Below, piece after piece: positions 45,367-54,262 of a stretch of 64,000 nucleotides of DNA. The position numbers were made by a program, and so were the translations under genes. The notes under the pieces were generated by a model. It did no database searches and had not been told where the DNA came from. It worked only from the letters and a program-made list of their open reading frames with translations. This DNA comes from Bacteroidaceae bacterium (GTDB lineage: Bacteria; Bacteroidota; Bacteroidia; Bacteroidales; Bacteroidaceae), in assembly GCA_900770655.1 (NCBI GenBank), contig CAAGLA010000034.1, forward strand, positions 62,001-126,000. Direction: 5' to 3'. The first letter of the stretch is position 1, and each line of letters starts with the position of its first letter.

Positions 45367-45374
45367 CAAAGGTA
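45367..45374 (-). promoter_or_regulatory. Promoter -7 element, minus strand, upstream of rsmA
   Basis: TACCTTTG on the minus strand is an exact consensus match. The predicted rsmA leader (about 45360 to 45218) runs through the plus-strand promoter, so the two leaders overlap by about 90 bases. Confidence 0.5.
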
Positions 45375-45405
45375 ACCAAAACAATTAAAAATAGTTCTAT
45401 AAGTT

Positions 45406-46377
45406 GTGAAAAAGTTTTTAAATAAAATATTAAAAACAGCGTTGCCCGTTCTTCTGGGTCTGCTCATCCTGTATATGATATACGATGACTTTGATTTTTC
45501 GCGGCTATGGTCCGATTTCCAGAATATGAATCTGTTTTGGTTTCTTTTGTCAACATTCTTCGGAATTATGAGCCACGTTATAAGAGGCTGGCGATGGAAA
45601 CTTTCTTTGGCTCCATTGGGCTACAATCCCAATACTTCTGTCAGTGTCTATGCAATATTCATAGCCTATGCTGCAAACCTTGTAATACCCCGTGTAGGCG
45701 AGGTCTCACGCTGTGTCGTGCTTGAACGTAACAGCTCTGTCCCTTTTGCACAGTCGTTGGGAACGGTTGTTTCGGAACGCCTGCTCGACACTGTTATGGT
45801 TGTGCTCATAACACTTGCTGCAGTAGCCTTGCAATGGCCTGTTTTTGTAAAGTTTGTTACAAGTGCCGGAATAGCTTCTCCCGCCGGCGGTTATTCGGTA
45901 AGCACTTGGGCGGTGGTGTTGCTTTCAGCTGTTGCTTTTGTGGTCTTGCTCTGTTTGCTGCTGAAAAAAATGGCTTTTTGGAAAAAAATACGCTCTTTCA
46001 TTGCCAAATTCGTCGAAGGTTTGTTATCTTTGACAAAGATGAAGAATGTGTGGCTGTTCGTGCTCGAAACTGTGGGTATATGGTTCTGTTATTTTATGCA
46101 GTTCTACCTGTGTTTCTTCTGTTTTGAGTTTACGGGTGGGCTGTCGATAGCGGCCGGGCTCTTGCTTTTTGTCGCAGGAAGTATAGCAGTTGTTGTGCCA
46201 ACTCCCAACGGCGCGGGGCCGTGGCATTTCGCCATAATAAGCATTATGATGCTATACGGCGTGTCGTCGGCCGATTCCGAAGCTTTTGCCCTTATAGTAC
46301 ACAGTACACAGACTTTGCTTGTGGCAATACTTGGCATTTATGCGCTTTTTATGTTGCAATTCAAAAAAAACACTTAA
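45406..46377 (+). CDS. Flippase-like integral membrane protein (UPF0104/LPG synthase TM family)
   Basis: Polytopic inner-membrane protein of 323 residues, about eight helices. It shows the family marks GIMSHVIRGWRWKLSL near the N-terminus, YAANLVIPRVGEVSRCVVL and PTPNGAGPWHF near the C-terminus. Relatives include the membrane domain of lysylphosphatidylglycerol synthase and YbhN/AglD-like proteins, which are thought to move lipids or lipid-linked sugars. The start is GTG 45406 (MKKFLNKILK); no in-frame ATG lies nearby. pepD follows 12 bases later, so both are probably cotranscribed. Confidence 0.87.
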   Translation: MKKFLNKILKTALPVLLGLLILYMIYDDFDFSRLWSDFQNMNLFWFLLSTFFGIMSHVIRGWRWKLSLAPLGYNPNTSVSVYAIFIAYAANLVIPRVGEVSRCVVLERNSSVPFAQSLGTVVSERLLDTVMVVLITLAAVALQWPVFVKFVTSAGIASPAGGYSVSTWAVVLLSAVAFVVLLCLLLKKMAFWKKIRSFIAKFVEGLLSLTKMKNVWLFVLETVGIWFCYFMQFYLCFFCFEFTGGLSIAAGLLLFVAGSIAVVVPTPNGAGPWHFAIISIMMLYGVSSADSEAFALIVHSTQTLLVAILGIYALFMLQFKKNT

Positions 46378-46389
46378 AAATAAATGATT

Positions 46390-47844
46390 ATGGCTTTGAC
46401 AATTAAAGATCTTGAACCTCGTGCAGTGTGGAAACATTTCGAGGCATTGACACAGGTGCCACGCCCATCGGGCCACCTTGAAAAAATACAGAAATTCCTG
46501 CTCGATTTCGGTAAAAGTATAAACGTTCCCACTTGGCAGGACGAAGCGGGCAACATCATAATGCGCAAGCCTGCAACTCCGGGCTTGGAAGGCCGAAAGG
46601 GTATAATCCTTCAGGCACATATGGATATGGTTCCCCAAAAGACCCCTGAAAGCAAGCACGACTTTGTAAACGACCCCATTCAAACAGTTGTAAAGGGCGA
46701 ATGGCTCTATGCCTGCGACACAACTCTTGGTGCCGACAATGGTTTGGGAGTTGCTGCAATTATGGCAATTATGGAAGACGAAAGCCTGCAGCACGGTCCT
46801 CTGGAGGCTCTGATTACAGCCGACGAGGAGACCGGTATGTACGGTGCTTTTGGCCTTAAGGGCGGCGAACTCGAAGGCGAGCTGCTGCTTAACCTCGATT
46901 CCGAAGAGGAGGGTGTTATGTACATTGGATGTGCCGGCGGTCTTGACATTTCGGCTTCTATGGAGTTTATGGAAGAGGAGAGCGACGACGATGCCGCTGT
47001 CAGAGTTCAGTTGAAGGGGTTGCGTGGCGGCCATTCAGGTCTTGAAATTAATGCCGGCCGTGGAAATGCCAACAAACTGATGGCGCGTTTCGTGCGTGAG
47101 GCTATGGACGAGTGCGGTGTTGTTCTTGCAAGCTGGAACGGTGGCAATATGCGTAATGCAATACCCGCAAGCTGCGAGGTTGTGCTCACATTGCCCGCCG
47201 AAGGCGTAGAGGAACTAAAAGGGATAGCAGCTAAATACGAAGCCCTTTATAACAGCGAGTATGCTACAATAGAAGAGGGTATAACTTTGAACGTTGAGGC
47301 TTGTGATGTTCCCGAGACTGTTGTTCCCGAAGAGATTCAGGAGAACCTTGTAGATGTAATACTCGCCTGCCACGACGGAGTGTTGCGTTTCATCCCGACA
47401 ATCCCCGACACTGTTGAGACATCGAGCAACCTGTCTATAGTTAAAATAGGTGACGGAAAGGCCGAAATAAATATCCTTGCCCGCAGTTCTTGCGATACAA
47501 TGAAGGAGTTCCTTGCATTGCAGTTGTCGAGTTGCTTTGCTATGGCCGGTATGAAGGTGGAACTGAGCGGCGGTTACAGCGGCTGGCAGCCGAATGTGAA
47601 CTCGCCTCTGCTTGGCGCTTTGAAGAAGGCATACAGCGATATGTTCGGTACTCAGCCCGATGTCCGTGTTATTCACGCCGGTCTTGAGTGCGGTATAATA
47701 TCGACAAACTATCCCGGAATGGATATGGTATCGTTCGGCCCGACACTTATGTCGCCTCACTCACCCACAGAGCGTGTAGAGATTGCTACAGTAGAGAAGT
47801 TCTATTCTCTTGTTAAGGCACTGGTTGTTAATGGGGTGCTTTAA
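46390..47844 (+). CDS. pepD: Aminoacyl-histidine dipeptidase (M20 family)
   Basis: Cytoplasmic zinc dipeptidase (peptidase family M20C, carnosinase-like) of 484 residues. The metal and catalytic motifs are visible: AHMDMVPQK (His ligand and catalytic Asp), LGADNGLGVA (bridging Asp), ADEETGMYGA (catalytic and ligand Glu) and NLDSEEEG (Asp ligand). The distal His is in MSPHSPTER. A lid domain lies in the middle (GLRGGHSGLEIN). It releases amino acids from Xaa-His and similar dipeptides. ATG 46390 is chosen over 46384, two codons earlier; a terminator follows the gene. Confidence 0.96.
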   Translation: MALTIKDLEPRAVWKHFEALTQVPRPSGHLEKIQKFLLDFGKSINVPTWQDEAGNIIMRKPATPGLEGRKGIILQAHMDMVPQKTPESKHDFVNDPIQTVVKGEWLYACDTTLGADNGLGVAAIMAIMEDESLQHGPLEALITADEETGMYGAFGLKGGELEGELLLNLDSEEEGVMYIGCAGGLDISASMEFMEEESDDDAAVRVQLKGLRGGHSGLEINAGRGNANKLMARFVREAMDECGVVLASWNGGNMRNAIPASCEVVLTLPAEGVEELKGIAAKYEALYNSEYATIEEGITLNVEACDVPETVVPEEIQENLVDVILACHDGVLRFIPTIPDTVETSSNLSIVKIGDGKAEINILARSSCDTMKEFLALQLSSCFAMAGMKVELSGGYSGWQPNVNSPLLGALKKAYSDMFGTQPDVRVIHAGLECGIISTNYPGMDMVSFGPTLMSPHSPTERVEIATVEKFYSLVKALVVNGVL

Positions 47845-47899
47845 TGGGTGACTGTGCTTGAAAATGCGGCGTTGCCGTATTTGGTTATAACATAAGAAG

Positions 47900-47939
47900 T
47901 TGCAAAATCACAAGTCGCACGCGACTTGTGATTTTGCAA
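47900..47939 (+). terminator. Terminator after pepD
   Basis: The arms 47900-47918 and 47921-47939 are exact complements with a two-base loop, followed by TTATTTTTG. It lies 55 bases after the pepD stop and just before the next promoter. Confidence 0.8.
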
Positions 47940-47978
47940 TTATTTTTGTCTGTTTATTAAAAAAATGTTGAAAAAATA

Positions 47979-48007
47979 TTGTTTTATATAAAAAAATGAT
48001 AATTTTG
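47979..48007 (+). promoter_or_regulatory. Promoter for DUF3332 gene
   Basis: TTG at 47979-47981 and TAATTTTG at 48000-48007, 18 bases apart, lie about 72 bases before the ATG. Confidence 0.65.
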
Positions 48008-48079
48008 CATTGTCGCGGTCGATATCTGTATATCATACGGCCGGGCAAGAACTTTATTAACCTAAATAAAAGTATTACT

Positions 48080-48622
48080 ATGAAAAAGCACTTCAAACTT
48101 TCAGCATTGTTGCTTTCTGCAACTATCGTTATGACATCTTGTATCGGTTCTTTCCGCTTGACAAATAATATCAAAGATTGGAATGAGGGCGTTAGCAACA
48201 AATGGGTGAACGAAGTTATCTTCATCGCTTTGCATATTATTCCGGTATATGAGATAGCAATGTTTGTAGATGGTGTTGTTCTTAACTCTATTGAGTTCTG
48301 GACCGGCAGCAACCTTGTTGCGAACCCGGGTGAGACAAAGGTTGTTCAGAACAGTCAGGGCGAAGATATAGAGATTACAGCTCTTGAGAATGGCTACAAT
48401 CTCTCAAACGGCGAAGCGTCTATGAATCTTCTATTCGATGCAGAACAGCAGGTTTGGAGCGCTGTATATGGTGACCAGTCTGTGGACCTCATTAAGTTTA
48501 TAGACGGCAACAATGCCCAGTTGTTCCTTGCCGGTGGCGATGTAATGGATATTACACTCGACGAAGAGGGTATCAATACAGCCCGTATGTTTATGGCAAA
48601 CAGCTTTGCAATGAACAAGTAA
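48080..48622 (+). CDS. DUF3332 lipoprotein
   Basis: A 180-residue protein with signal and lipobox (MKKHFKLSALLLSATIVMTSC). The mature start IGSFRLTNNIKDWNEGVSNKWVNEVIFIALHIIPVYEIAMFVD is the conserved DUF3332 segment, with a hydrophobic stretch that may sit in a membrane. The rest is beta-rich and acidic. The family is small and uncharacterised. ATG 48080 is chosen because it gives the signal peptide and lies downstream of the promoter; a longer frame from 47996 begins inside the promoter. Monocistronic, with its own terminator. Confidence 0.86.
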   Translation: MKKHFKLSALLLSATIVMTSCIGSFRLTNNIKDWNEGVSNKWVNEVIFIALHIIPVYEIAMFVDGVVLNSIEFWTGSNLVANPGETKVVQNSQGEDIEITALENGYNLSNGEASMNLLFDAEQQVWSAVYGDQSVDLIKFIDGNNAQLFLAGGDVMDITLDEEGINTARMFMANSFAMNK

Positions 48623-48644
48623 TTCGCCTGTAGAATTTTAATAT

Positions 48645-48674
48645 GGGAGCCGCATCGAATTCGATGCGGCTCCC
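48645..48674 (+). terminator. Terminator after DUF3332 gene
   Basis: A 30-base perfect palindrome (48645-48674) centred on GAATTC with a GC-rich stem is followed by TTGTTTTT. Confidence 0.85.
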
Positions 48675-48705
48675 TTGTTTTTACAGCTACTATTTATTAT
48701 CTTCG
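48675..48705 (+). promoter_or_regulatory. Promoter for meaB operon (TATCTTCG variant)
   Basis: TTG at 48675-48677, a 20-base spacer and TATCTTCG at 48698-48705. The -33 element begins right at the end of the preceding terminator stem and shares its T tract. Confidence 0.6.
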
Positions 48706-48724
48706 TAGCAAAGAATTTGCTCCT

Positions 48725-49828
48725 ATGAAACATCCCGAAAACGACAGTGCATATAAAGGCCTTAAGGTGAACAGCGGTGTAGAGGGTGTAACGTCGGTAA
48801 ACCCATACATCTCTTCTATAAGGCGCAGAAGGTTGCCGCAGCTCTCTGTGAACGACTATGTAGAGGGAATTTTAAAGGGTGACGTCACAGTGCTTAGCCG
48901 GGCTGTAACTCTTGTTGAAAGTGTGCTCCCGGAACACCAGAGTGTTGCACAGGAGGTTATAGAGAAGTGTCTGCCTCATTCCGGGCAATCGCTGCGGGTT
49001 GGTATAACCGGCGTTCCCGGTGCCGGAAAAAGCACCTCTATTGACTCCTTCGGTATGCACGTGCTCTCCCGTACGGGCGGAAAACTTGCAGTCCTTGCCG
49101 TAGATCCCAGCAGTGAACGCGGAAAAGGTAGTATTCTGGGCGACAAGACACGAATGGAACGGCTTGCAGTGCACCCTAATGCTTTTATACGTCCGAGTGC
49201 ATCGGCAGGCTCTTTGGGTGGTGTCGCACGCAAGACCCGCGAGACTATAATCCTTTGCGAGGCGGCTGGTTTCGACAAGGTGTTTGTAGAAACGGTGGGT
49301 GTTGGGCAGAGCGAAACGGCTGTATGCTCAATGGTCGATTTTTTTCTGCTCATTCAAATAGCCGGTGCCGGTGATGAACTGCAGGGTATCAAACGCGGTA
49401 TAATGGAAATGGCCGATGCTATTGTTATAAACAAGGCCGACGGTGATAATGTGGATGAAGCGGCTCGCGCAGCTGTCCATTACAGGAATGCACTGCAGCT
49501 CTTCCCTATGCCTGCAAGCGGAATACGCCCCAGTGTTATGACCTGTTCAGGTTTTTACGACATTGGAATTAAAGAGGTGTGGGATGTTGTTTTCGATTAT
49601 ATAGAAAAGGTGAAACAGAACGGCTATTTCTATGAACACCGCCGTTTGCAACAGCGCTATTGGATGTATGAAACAATAGAGGAACATCTTAAACAGCGTT
49701 TCTACAATGCCGAAGGGGTGAAGGATATGCTGGCGCAGTGTGAAGAAGAACTGCTGCTTGGCAGAATGACCTCTTTTGTAGCAGCAGCTAAGGTGCTGGA
49801 GTGTTTCGATGAAACTAACAAAAGATGA
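48725..49828 (+). CDS. meaB: Methylmalonyl-CoA mutase-associated GTPase MeaB
   Basis: Cytoplasmic G3E GTPase (367 residues) that protects and reloads the B12-dependent methylmalonyl-CoA mutase. GITGVPGAGKSTSID is the P-loop, DPSSERGKGSILGDKTRM and VETVGVGQSE hold the switch regions, and VINKADGDN is the NKxD guanine-specificity motif. Bacteroidetes use this mutase in propionate formation. The mutase genes themselves are not in the window. ATGA overlap with the next gene. Confidence 0.95.
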   Translation: MKHPENDSAYKGLKVNSGVEGVTSVNPYISSIRRRRLPQLSVNDYVEGILKGDVTVLSRAVTLVESVLPEHQSVAQEVIEKCLPHSGQSLRVGITGVPGAGKSTSIDSFGMHVLSRTGGKLAVLAVDPSSERGKGSILGDKTRMERLAVHPNAFIRPSASAGSLGGVARKTRETIILCEAAGFDKVFVETVGVGQSETAVCSMVDFFLLIQIAGAGDELQGIKRGIMEMADAIVINKADGDNVDEAARAAVHYRNALQLFPMPASGIRPSVMTCSGFYDIGIKEVWDVVFDYIEKVKQNGYFYEHRRLQQRYWMYETIEEHLKQRFYNAEGVKDMLAQCEEELLLGRMTSFVAAAKVLECFDETNKR

Positions 49829-50361
49829 GTATGGACAAGAAGGAACTGAGGCGGGTTGTGCGTGAAAGGCTCTCTTCTGTAGCGGATAGTGAGAAAGAGG
49901 CACGTTCGGCGCTTCTTTGCAAATCTCTTTTGAATACTCTTTCAGAATATGAAGGTGGAGTAGTGGCTCTCTATTCGCCACTTCCCGGCGAGGTTCAAGT
50001 GTGGCCTCTTATAACAGCTCTTTCCCTATCCTGCACAGTCGTTTTGCCACGTGTTGAAGGTGATACTATGCGTTTCTTTACATATTCGGAGCATTCTATG
50101 GAAAAGGGTGCATACGGAATTCTGGAACCGGTGAACGGCCGCTGTGTCGTTCCCTCGGAGATAGATGTAATAGTAGTTCCCGGAGTGGCCTTTACCGCAG
50201 AAGGTGCAAGAATAGGGCGTGGCAAGGGGTATTACGACAAATATATGTCGCAAACGGCTTTCAGAGCCGTGAAGATAGGTGTCTGCTTTAAAGAACAGCT
50301 GCTTGGCAGTCTGCCTGTAGAGGAGCACGATATTTTTATGGACCGTGTAGAGGTTGGATAA
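49825..50361 (+). CDS. 5-formyltetrahydrofolate cyclo-ligase
   Basis: Cytoplasmic ATP-dependent enzyme converting 5-formyl-THF to 5,10-methenyl-THF. The 178-residue protein has the family's basic N-terminus (KKELRRVVRERL), VVALYSPLPGEV and the C-terminal P-loop-like block VVPGVAFTAEGARIGRGKGYYDKYM. Its ATG overlaps the meaB stop by four bases, so translation is probably coupled. Functionally it complements fhs at 12.5 kb in folate one-carbon cycling. Confidence 0.92.
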   Translation: MSMDKKELRRVVRERLSSVADSEKEARSALLCKSLLNTLSEYEGGVVALYSPLPGEVQVWPLITALSLSCTVVLPRVEGDTMRFFTYSEHSMEKGAYGILEPVNGRCVVPSEIDVIVVPGVAFTAEGARIGRGKGYYDKYMSQTAFRAVKIGVCFKEQLLGSLPVEEHDIFMDRVEVG

Positions 50362-50377
50362 ATTGTTTGTTTGGCGG

Positions 50378-50422
50378 GTGTGCAAAAAGGAGTTTAGCGG
50401 CGCTAAACTCCTTTTTGCACAC
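50378..50422. terminator. Bidirectional terminator, 22-bp inverted repeat
   Basis: The arms 50378-50399 and 50401-50422 are exact complements around one base, containing A5 and T5 blocks. It lies between the convergent cyclo-ligase (+) and pfkA (-) genes. Confidence 0.85.
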
Positions 50423-50439
50423 TGTTGTGAGGCTCTTCT

Positions 50440-51426
50440 TTACGATGCAAGTATCTCCTGTGCGCGAACGGTTTCCTTGTCAATGGGCTTGTCGTCTTTT
50501 ATTGCTTTTGTGAAAGGTATGTAGACAATCTCATTGTTTCTAAGTCCAATCATTACGTTACGCTGGCCTTCGAGCAGAGCGTCAATGGCTGCTACGCCAA
50601 GACGGCTTGCAAGGATACGGTCGTTGGCAGTGGGGCTGCCGCCACGCTGCAGGTATCCAAGAATAGAAACGCGCACGTCGAGTTCGGGGAAACGCTGGCG
50701 CATTCCTTCGGCAACCTCCATAATGTTGTAGTCTTTTTCACGGCCTTCGGCAAACAGTACAATACTGCTGCTCTTTGTGCGGCGTAGTCCGTTGGCAATG
50801 AACTGGTTTATTCTTTCAAATTCCGGGTCAATCTCGGGAAGTACGCAGGCTTCGGCACCGGTTGCAATGGTTCCGTTAAGGGCTAGGAAACCGGCATCGC
50901 GGCCCATTACCTCTACAATGAACAGACGCTCGTGCGAAGAAGCTGTGTCGCGAATCTTGTCGACACACTCCATAATGGTGTTCAATGCTGTGTCGTAACC
51001 AATTGTAGTGTCTGTGCCGTAAAGGTCGTTGTCTATTGTTCCCGGCAGAGCAATGCAAGGTATGTCGAATTCACGTGCGAGGTTGTATGCTCCTGTAATA
51101 GAGCCGTCGCCGCCAATTACAACAAGAGCGTTTATACCCTCTTTCTGCAAGGTCTCGTATGCTTTTGCACGTCCCTCTTCGGTCTTGAACTCATCGCAAC
51201 GGCTTGTCTTCAGTATGGTGCCGCCTCGTTGAATGATGTTACTAACATTTTCGGTCTTGAACTCTTTTATTTCTCCGGTAATAAGTCCTTTATAGCCACG
51301 ATAAATGGCTTTTACTTTAATTCCGTGAAAAATACAGGCACGGGTGACGGCGCGTATTGCCGCGTTCATTCCCGGGGCATCGCCGCCCGATGTCAGAATG
51401 CCTACGCATTGAATCTTGTTTCTCAT
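50440..51426 (-). CDS. pfkA: 6-phosphofructokinase (ATP-dependent type)
   Basis: Glycolytic enzyme phosphorylating fructose-6-phosphate. [21 protein letters not shown] is the N-terminal nucleotide region, [12 protein letters not shown] has the Gly-Gly-Asp-Gly-Ser signature of the ATP-dependent class, and [12 protein letters not shown] holds the catalytic TIDND. The effector and substrate arginines occur in [11 protein letters not shown]. Its 328 residues are normal for bacterial PfkA. It is two bases after ispH and the last gene of the porQ-cmk-ispH-pfkA run. Confidence 0.96.
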   Translation of the reverse strand: MRNKIQCVGILTSGGDAPGMNAAIRAVTRACIFHGIKVKAIYRGYKGLITGEIKEFKTENVSNIIQRGGTILKTSRCDEFKTEEGRAKAYETLQKEGINALVVIGGDGSITGAYNLAREFDIPCIALPGTIDNDLYGTDTTIGYDTALNTIMECVDKIRDTASSHERLFIVEVMGRDAGFLALNGTIATGAEACVLPEIDPEFERINQFIANGLRRTKSSSIVLFAEGREKDYNIMEVAEGMRQRFPELDVRVSILGYLQRGGSPTANDRILASRLGVAAIDALLEGQRNVMIGLRNNEIVYIPFTKAIKDDKPIDKETVRAQEILAS

Positions 51427-51427
51427 A

Positions 51428-52300
51428 TTATTTGTTGTTATGATAGTTTATTACAGCTTGTTTGCAATTCTCCATAAGCCACTTAGGGGTAGAGGTGGCT
51501 CCGCATATACCTATTGACGCAACACCGTTGGTGAGTGCAAAGTCTATATCTTCGGGGCCTTCTATCTGGTGCGAATTTGGGTTCACCCTCTTACACTCGT
51601 TGAATAGGATTTTGCCGTTGGAGCTCTTCTTGCCGCACACGAAGAATATAAGTTCGTGCGACTTTGCAAAATTTCCAATACCGTTCATCCTGTTTGCCAC
51701 TTGCCCGCATACGGTATTGAACGATTCGCACTCTTTCTCTTGTGCTACGCTGTTCTTTATTGCTTCTACAATCTGCTTGTAGCCTTCGAGCGATTTGGTG
51801 GTCTGTGAATATATATAGGTGTTCTTGCTCTTGTCTATTCTGTCGAGCTGCGAGGTGTTCTCTATTACTATTGCCTCTCCGTGGGTTTGCCCTACAAGGC
51901 CAAGGACTTCGGCGTGTCCCGCCTGTCCGTGTATAATAATCTGGCGTTCCTCGTTTGCCGTGTCCTGCCATTTTTTCTTTATGCGTTGCTGCAACTTGAG
52001 CACCACAGGGCAGGTGGCATCTATGAGCTCGAGATTGTTTCTCTTTGCTATTTCGTATGTTTCGGGCGGCTCGCCGTGTGCTCTCAGCAGAACTTTTGCG
52101 TTGTGGAGGCTGCGGTATGTCTCGTGGTCTATAGTTACAAGCCCAAGTTGCTTTAGCCTGTCACATTCAATGCTGTTGTGCACAATATCTCCAAGACAGT
52201 ACAGGGTACCGCCTGAGACAAGTTCCTCTTCGGCCTTTTTAATGGCTGTCGTTACACCGAAGCAGAAACCTGAATGGTCGTCTATCTCTATATTCAACAT
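51428..52300 (-). CDS. ispH: 4-hydroxy-3-methylbut-2-enyl diphosphate reductase
   Basis: Last enzyme of the MEP isoprenoid pathway, an iron-sulfur protein giving IPP and DMAPP. The three cluster cysteines are visible: HSGFCFGVT near the N-terminus (Cys13), [11 protein letters not shown] in the middle, and the last in the C-terminal half ([11 protein letters not shown] or [12 protein letters not shown], the former being the usual position). The length is 290 residues. Its start overlaps the end of cmk by seven bases. Its product feeds the polyprenyl synthase at 55 kb. Confidence 0.95.
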   Translation of the reverse strand: MLNIEIDDHSGFCFGVTTAIKKAEEELVSGGTLYCLGDIVHNSIECDRLKQLGLVTIDHETYRSLHNAKVLLRAHGEPPETYEIAKRNNLELIDATCPVVLKLQQRIKKKWQDTANEERQIIIHGQAGHAEVLGLVGQTHGEAIVIENTSQLDRIDKSKNTYIYSQTTKSLEGYKQIVEAIKNSVAQEKECESFNTVCGQVANRMNGIGNFAKSHELIFFVCGKKSSNGKILFNECKRVNPNSHQIEGPEDIDFALTNGVASIGICGATSTPKWLMENCKQAVINYHNNK

Positions 52301-52986
52301 TGCTCTGTTATTTTATGGAACTCTTCTATTAGCCAGTTCATCTGTTCTTCGCGGGTGAGGTTGCTGTTGTCGAGCAACAAAGCGTCGTCGGCTCTCTTCA
52401 ACGGGCTAATCTCCCTTGTCTGGTCAATGTGGTCGCGCAGCTGCACGTTCTCCAGAATCTCGGCAAAGTCGGCTTTGTCGCCACGCGCTGTCAGCTCGTC
52501 GTAACGGCGCTTTGCCCTCACTTCGGCCGAAGCTGTGACAAACACCTTCATTTCGGCATCGGGGAATACTGTGGTACCTATATCGCGGCCATCCATAACA
52601 ATACCCTTCTGCTTGCCCATTTCGCGTTGTTGGGCTATCATTTCCTCTCTGACAAAAGCGAGGGTTGCCACTTGGCTCACCATACGCGAAACATCGAGCG
52701 ACCTTATCTCGTGCTCTACATTAACCCCGTTAAGGAATGTAATGGAGTTCTTTGTTTCTGGGTCTGCCTCGAAACTTATCTTTATCTCGGGCATCTTTGC
52801 CTGAAGCGCAGCTGTGTCAACCTTTTCGTCTTTTATAAGCCCGTTCTGCATACAAAAGAGCGTGACGGCGCGGTACATTGCACCGCTGTCGAAATAGAGG
52901 TAACCAATGTTTCTTGCAAGAGCCTTTGCCATAGTGCTCTTGCCGCAGGATGAAAATCCGTCAATGGCTATTATTATTTTTTTCAT
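52294..52986 (-). CDS. cmk: Cytidylate kinase
   Basis: Cytoplasmic CMP/dCMP kinase (230 residues). The N-terminus has the P-loop AIDGFSSCGKSTMAKALA; YLYFDSGAMYRAVT and VMDGRDIGTTVFPDAEMKVFVTAS are family-specific substrate blocks, and RAKRRYDEL carries LID-region arginines. ATG 52986 is used because the seven extra upstream residues are not conserved. It lies 26 bases after the porQ stop and overlaps ispH. Confidence 0.95.
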   Translation of the reverse strand: MKKIIIAIDGFSSCGKSTMAKALARNIGYLYFDSGAMYRAVTLFCMQNGLIKDEKVDTAALQAKMPEIKISFEADPETKNSITFLNGVNVEHEIRSLDVSRMVSQVATLAFVREEMIAQQREMGKQKGIVMDGRDIGTTVFPDAEMKVFVTASAEVRAKRRYDELTARGDKADFAEILENVQLRDHIDQTREISPLKRADDALLLDNSNLTREEQMNWLIEEFHKITEQC

Positions 52987-53012
52987 TGTTCTTATGCTTG
53001 TTTCCATTATTG

Positions 53013-53990
53013 TTATAAAGAGTAAGATAGGTTAAACAGGAACGACGATGATGAAACGTGAAGCTTGCTGTACGAAACTCCAAGCTTTATTTTGCTGACA
53101 TTAAGCCCGGCACCGGCAGTGAAACCGTCCCATTTGCTGCCTCCGGCCGAAAGCTCCTTTCCCATACGGTAATTGTACCCTGCCGAAAGGTAGAAGTTCT
53201 TCCCTATAAGCACATCTGCGCCTAAAACAACGTGTTTCAGCAACAGTTCGCTGAAATTATCCTCGCTGCCATCGGCATTGTAGAAATCCTTTTTATCCCA
53301 CTTGTGAAGATTGGTGAATGTAGCCGAAATTCTAATAGGTGCGTGTGACAGCCTTTTGGTGAATCCTATCTGTATATCTATGGGCATAGTTTCGTTGCGT
53401 TCTTCAAAAGCCTTTACCTGCCCGCCGAGGTTCTTGAATGTGAGCGAGGCCGAAAAGTCTGAATCGGGGTTGTAGTAGTTGAGGCCCAAATCGACTCCCA
53501 GTGCAACCGAGCTCATACTCTCATATTTTGAATATATGAATTTTCCCGATACTCCACCGCTCCATCTATCGCTCAGCAGGTAGCTGTACATAATTGACAT
53601 TTCAATATCTTTTGCACTGAACGAGCCTGTGGGGGTGTTATCTTCGGTGTATCCTTCAAATGTCCCGTAATCGACATACCGTGCGGCAATTGCGCCTACA
53701 GAACGTTCCCCGAATACTTTGTTGAATGCAGCTCCGGCAACTTTGCTGTCGCTCATATAGGTCATATATGAAAGATTTATGGTCTTGTCTGTAACGTTTA
53801 TAAGGAGCGCCGGGTTTTGCAACGATAATGTTATGTCGTCGTCAATTACCGAAATGTTGCACCCGCCGAGCCCTGCAGCCCGTGAGGAGTATGGGAGTCT
53901 AAGGAAATTGAACGCATTTTCTCCTGCTTGCCCTGTGGCAAGAAGGGGAATTGTAATAAAAAACAAAAAAATGAGATTTTTAAGTTTCAC
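53013..53990 (-). CDS. porQ: Type IX secretion system protein PorQ
   Basis: Outer-membrane beta-barrel protein of the PorV/PorQ (FadL-like) group. The mature start GENAFNFLRLPYSSRAAGLGGCNIS ... LSLQNPALL is diagnostic for PorQ, which joins PorU/PorV/PorZ in attaching T9SS cargo at the surface. The start is GTG 53990, giving the signal peptide MKLKNLIFLFFITIPLLATGQA. Two in-frame upstream ATGs (54065 and 54116) lie upstream of the promoter's -7 element at 54041-54048 and so cannot be used from that promoter. First gene of the porQ-cmk-ispH-pfkA unit. Confidence 0.93.
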   Translation of the reverse strand: MKLKNLIFLFFITIPLLATGQAGENAFNFLRLPYSSRAAGLGGCNISVIDDDITLSLQNPALLINVTDKTINLSYMTYMSDSKVAGAAFNKVFGERSVGAIAARYVDYGTFEGYTEDNTPTGSFSAKDIEMSIMYSYLLSDRWSGGVSGKFIYSKYESMSSVALGVDLGLNYYNPDSDFSASLTFKNLGGQVKAFEERNETMPIDIQIGFTKRLSHAPIRISATFTNLHKWDKKDFYNADGSEDNFSELLLKHVVLGADVLIGKNFYLSAGYNYRMGKELSAGGSKWDGFTAGAGLNVSKIKLGVSYSKLHVSSSSFLFNLSYSL

Positions 53991-54040
53991 GTTCCTAATA
54001 TTTTGTTTAGCTTTGCAAACAGATATGTTCCATTTCTTTG

Positions 54041-54048
54041 CGAAGATA
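54041..54048 (-). promoter_or_regulatory. Promoter -7 element (TATCTTCG variant) for porQ
   Basis: TATCTTCG on the minus strand implies a start near 54034 and a 44-base leader before GTG 53990. It decides the porQ start codon. Confidence 0.55.
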
Positions 54049-54219
54049 CAGATTTTTTTTGTCATTCTACTATGTGATGCATATAAATTAAGTGGTAAAA
54101 AAGTTGCGGCAAGCAAAAAAATAACGGATTAGCGTCCCTTTTATTTGTGTATTGCAAAGAAAATATCGTTAAAATAAAAAAAAAGATAGATTTCATCGTG
54201 TGTGTTGAAAAATATTGTT

Positions 54220-54227
54220 TATTTTTG
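54220..54227 (+). promoter_or_regulatory. Promoter -7 element for tonB
   Basis: TATTTTTG is an exact consensus match, 36 bases before the ATG. Confidence 0.6.
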
Positions 54228-54262
54228 TCGATTAGAAAGAAAATAGAAAAAAACATATAATA

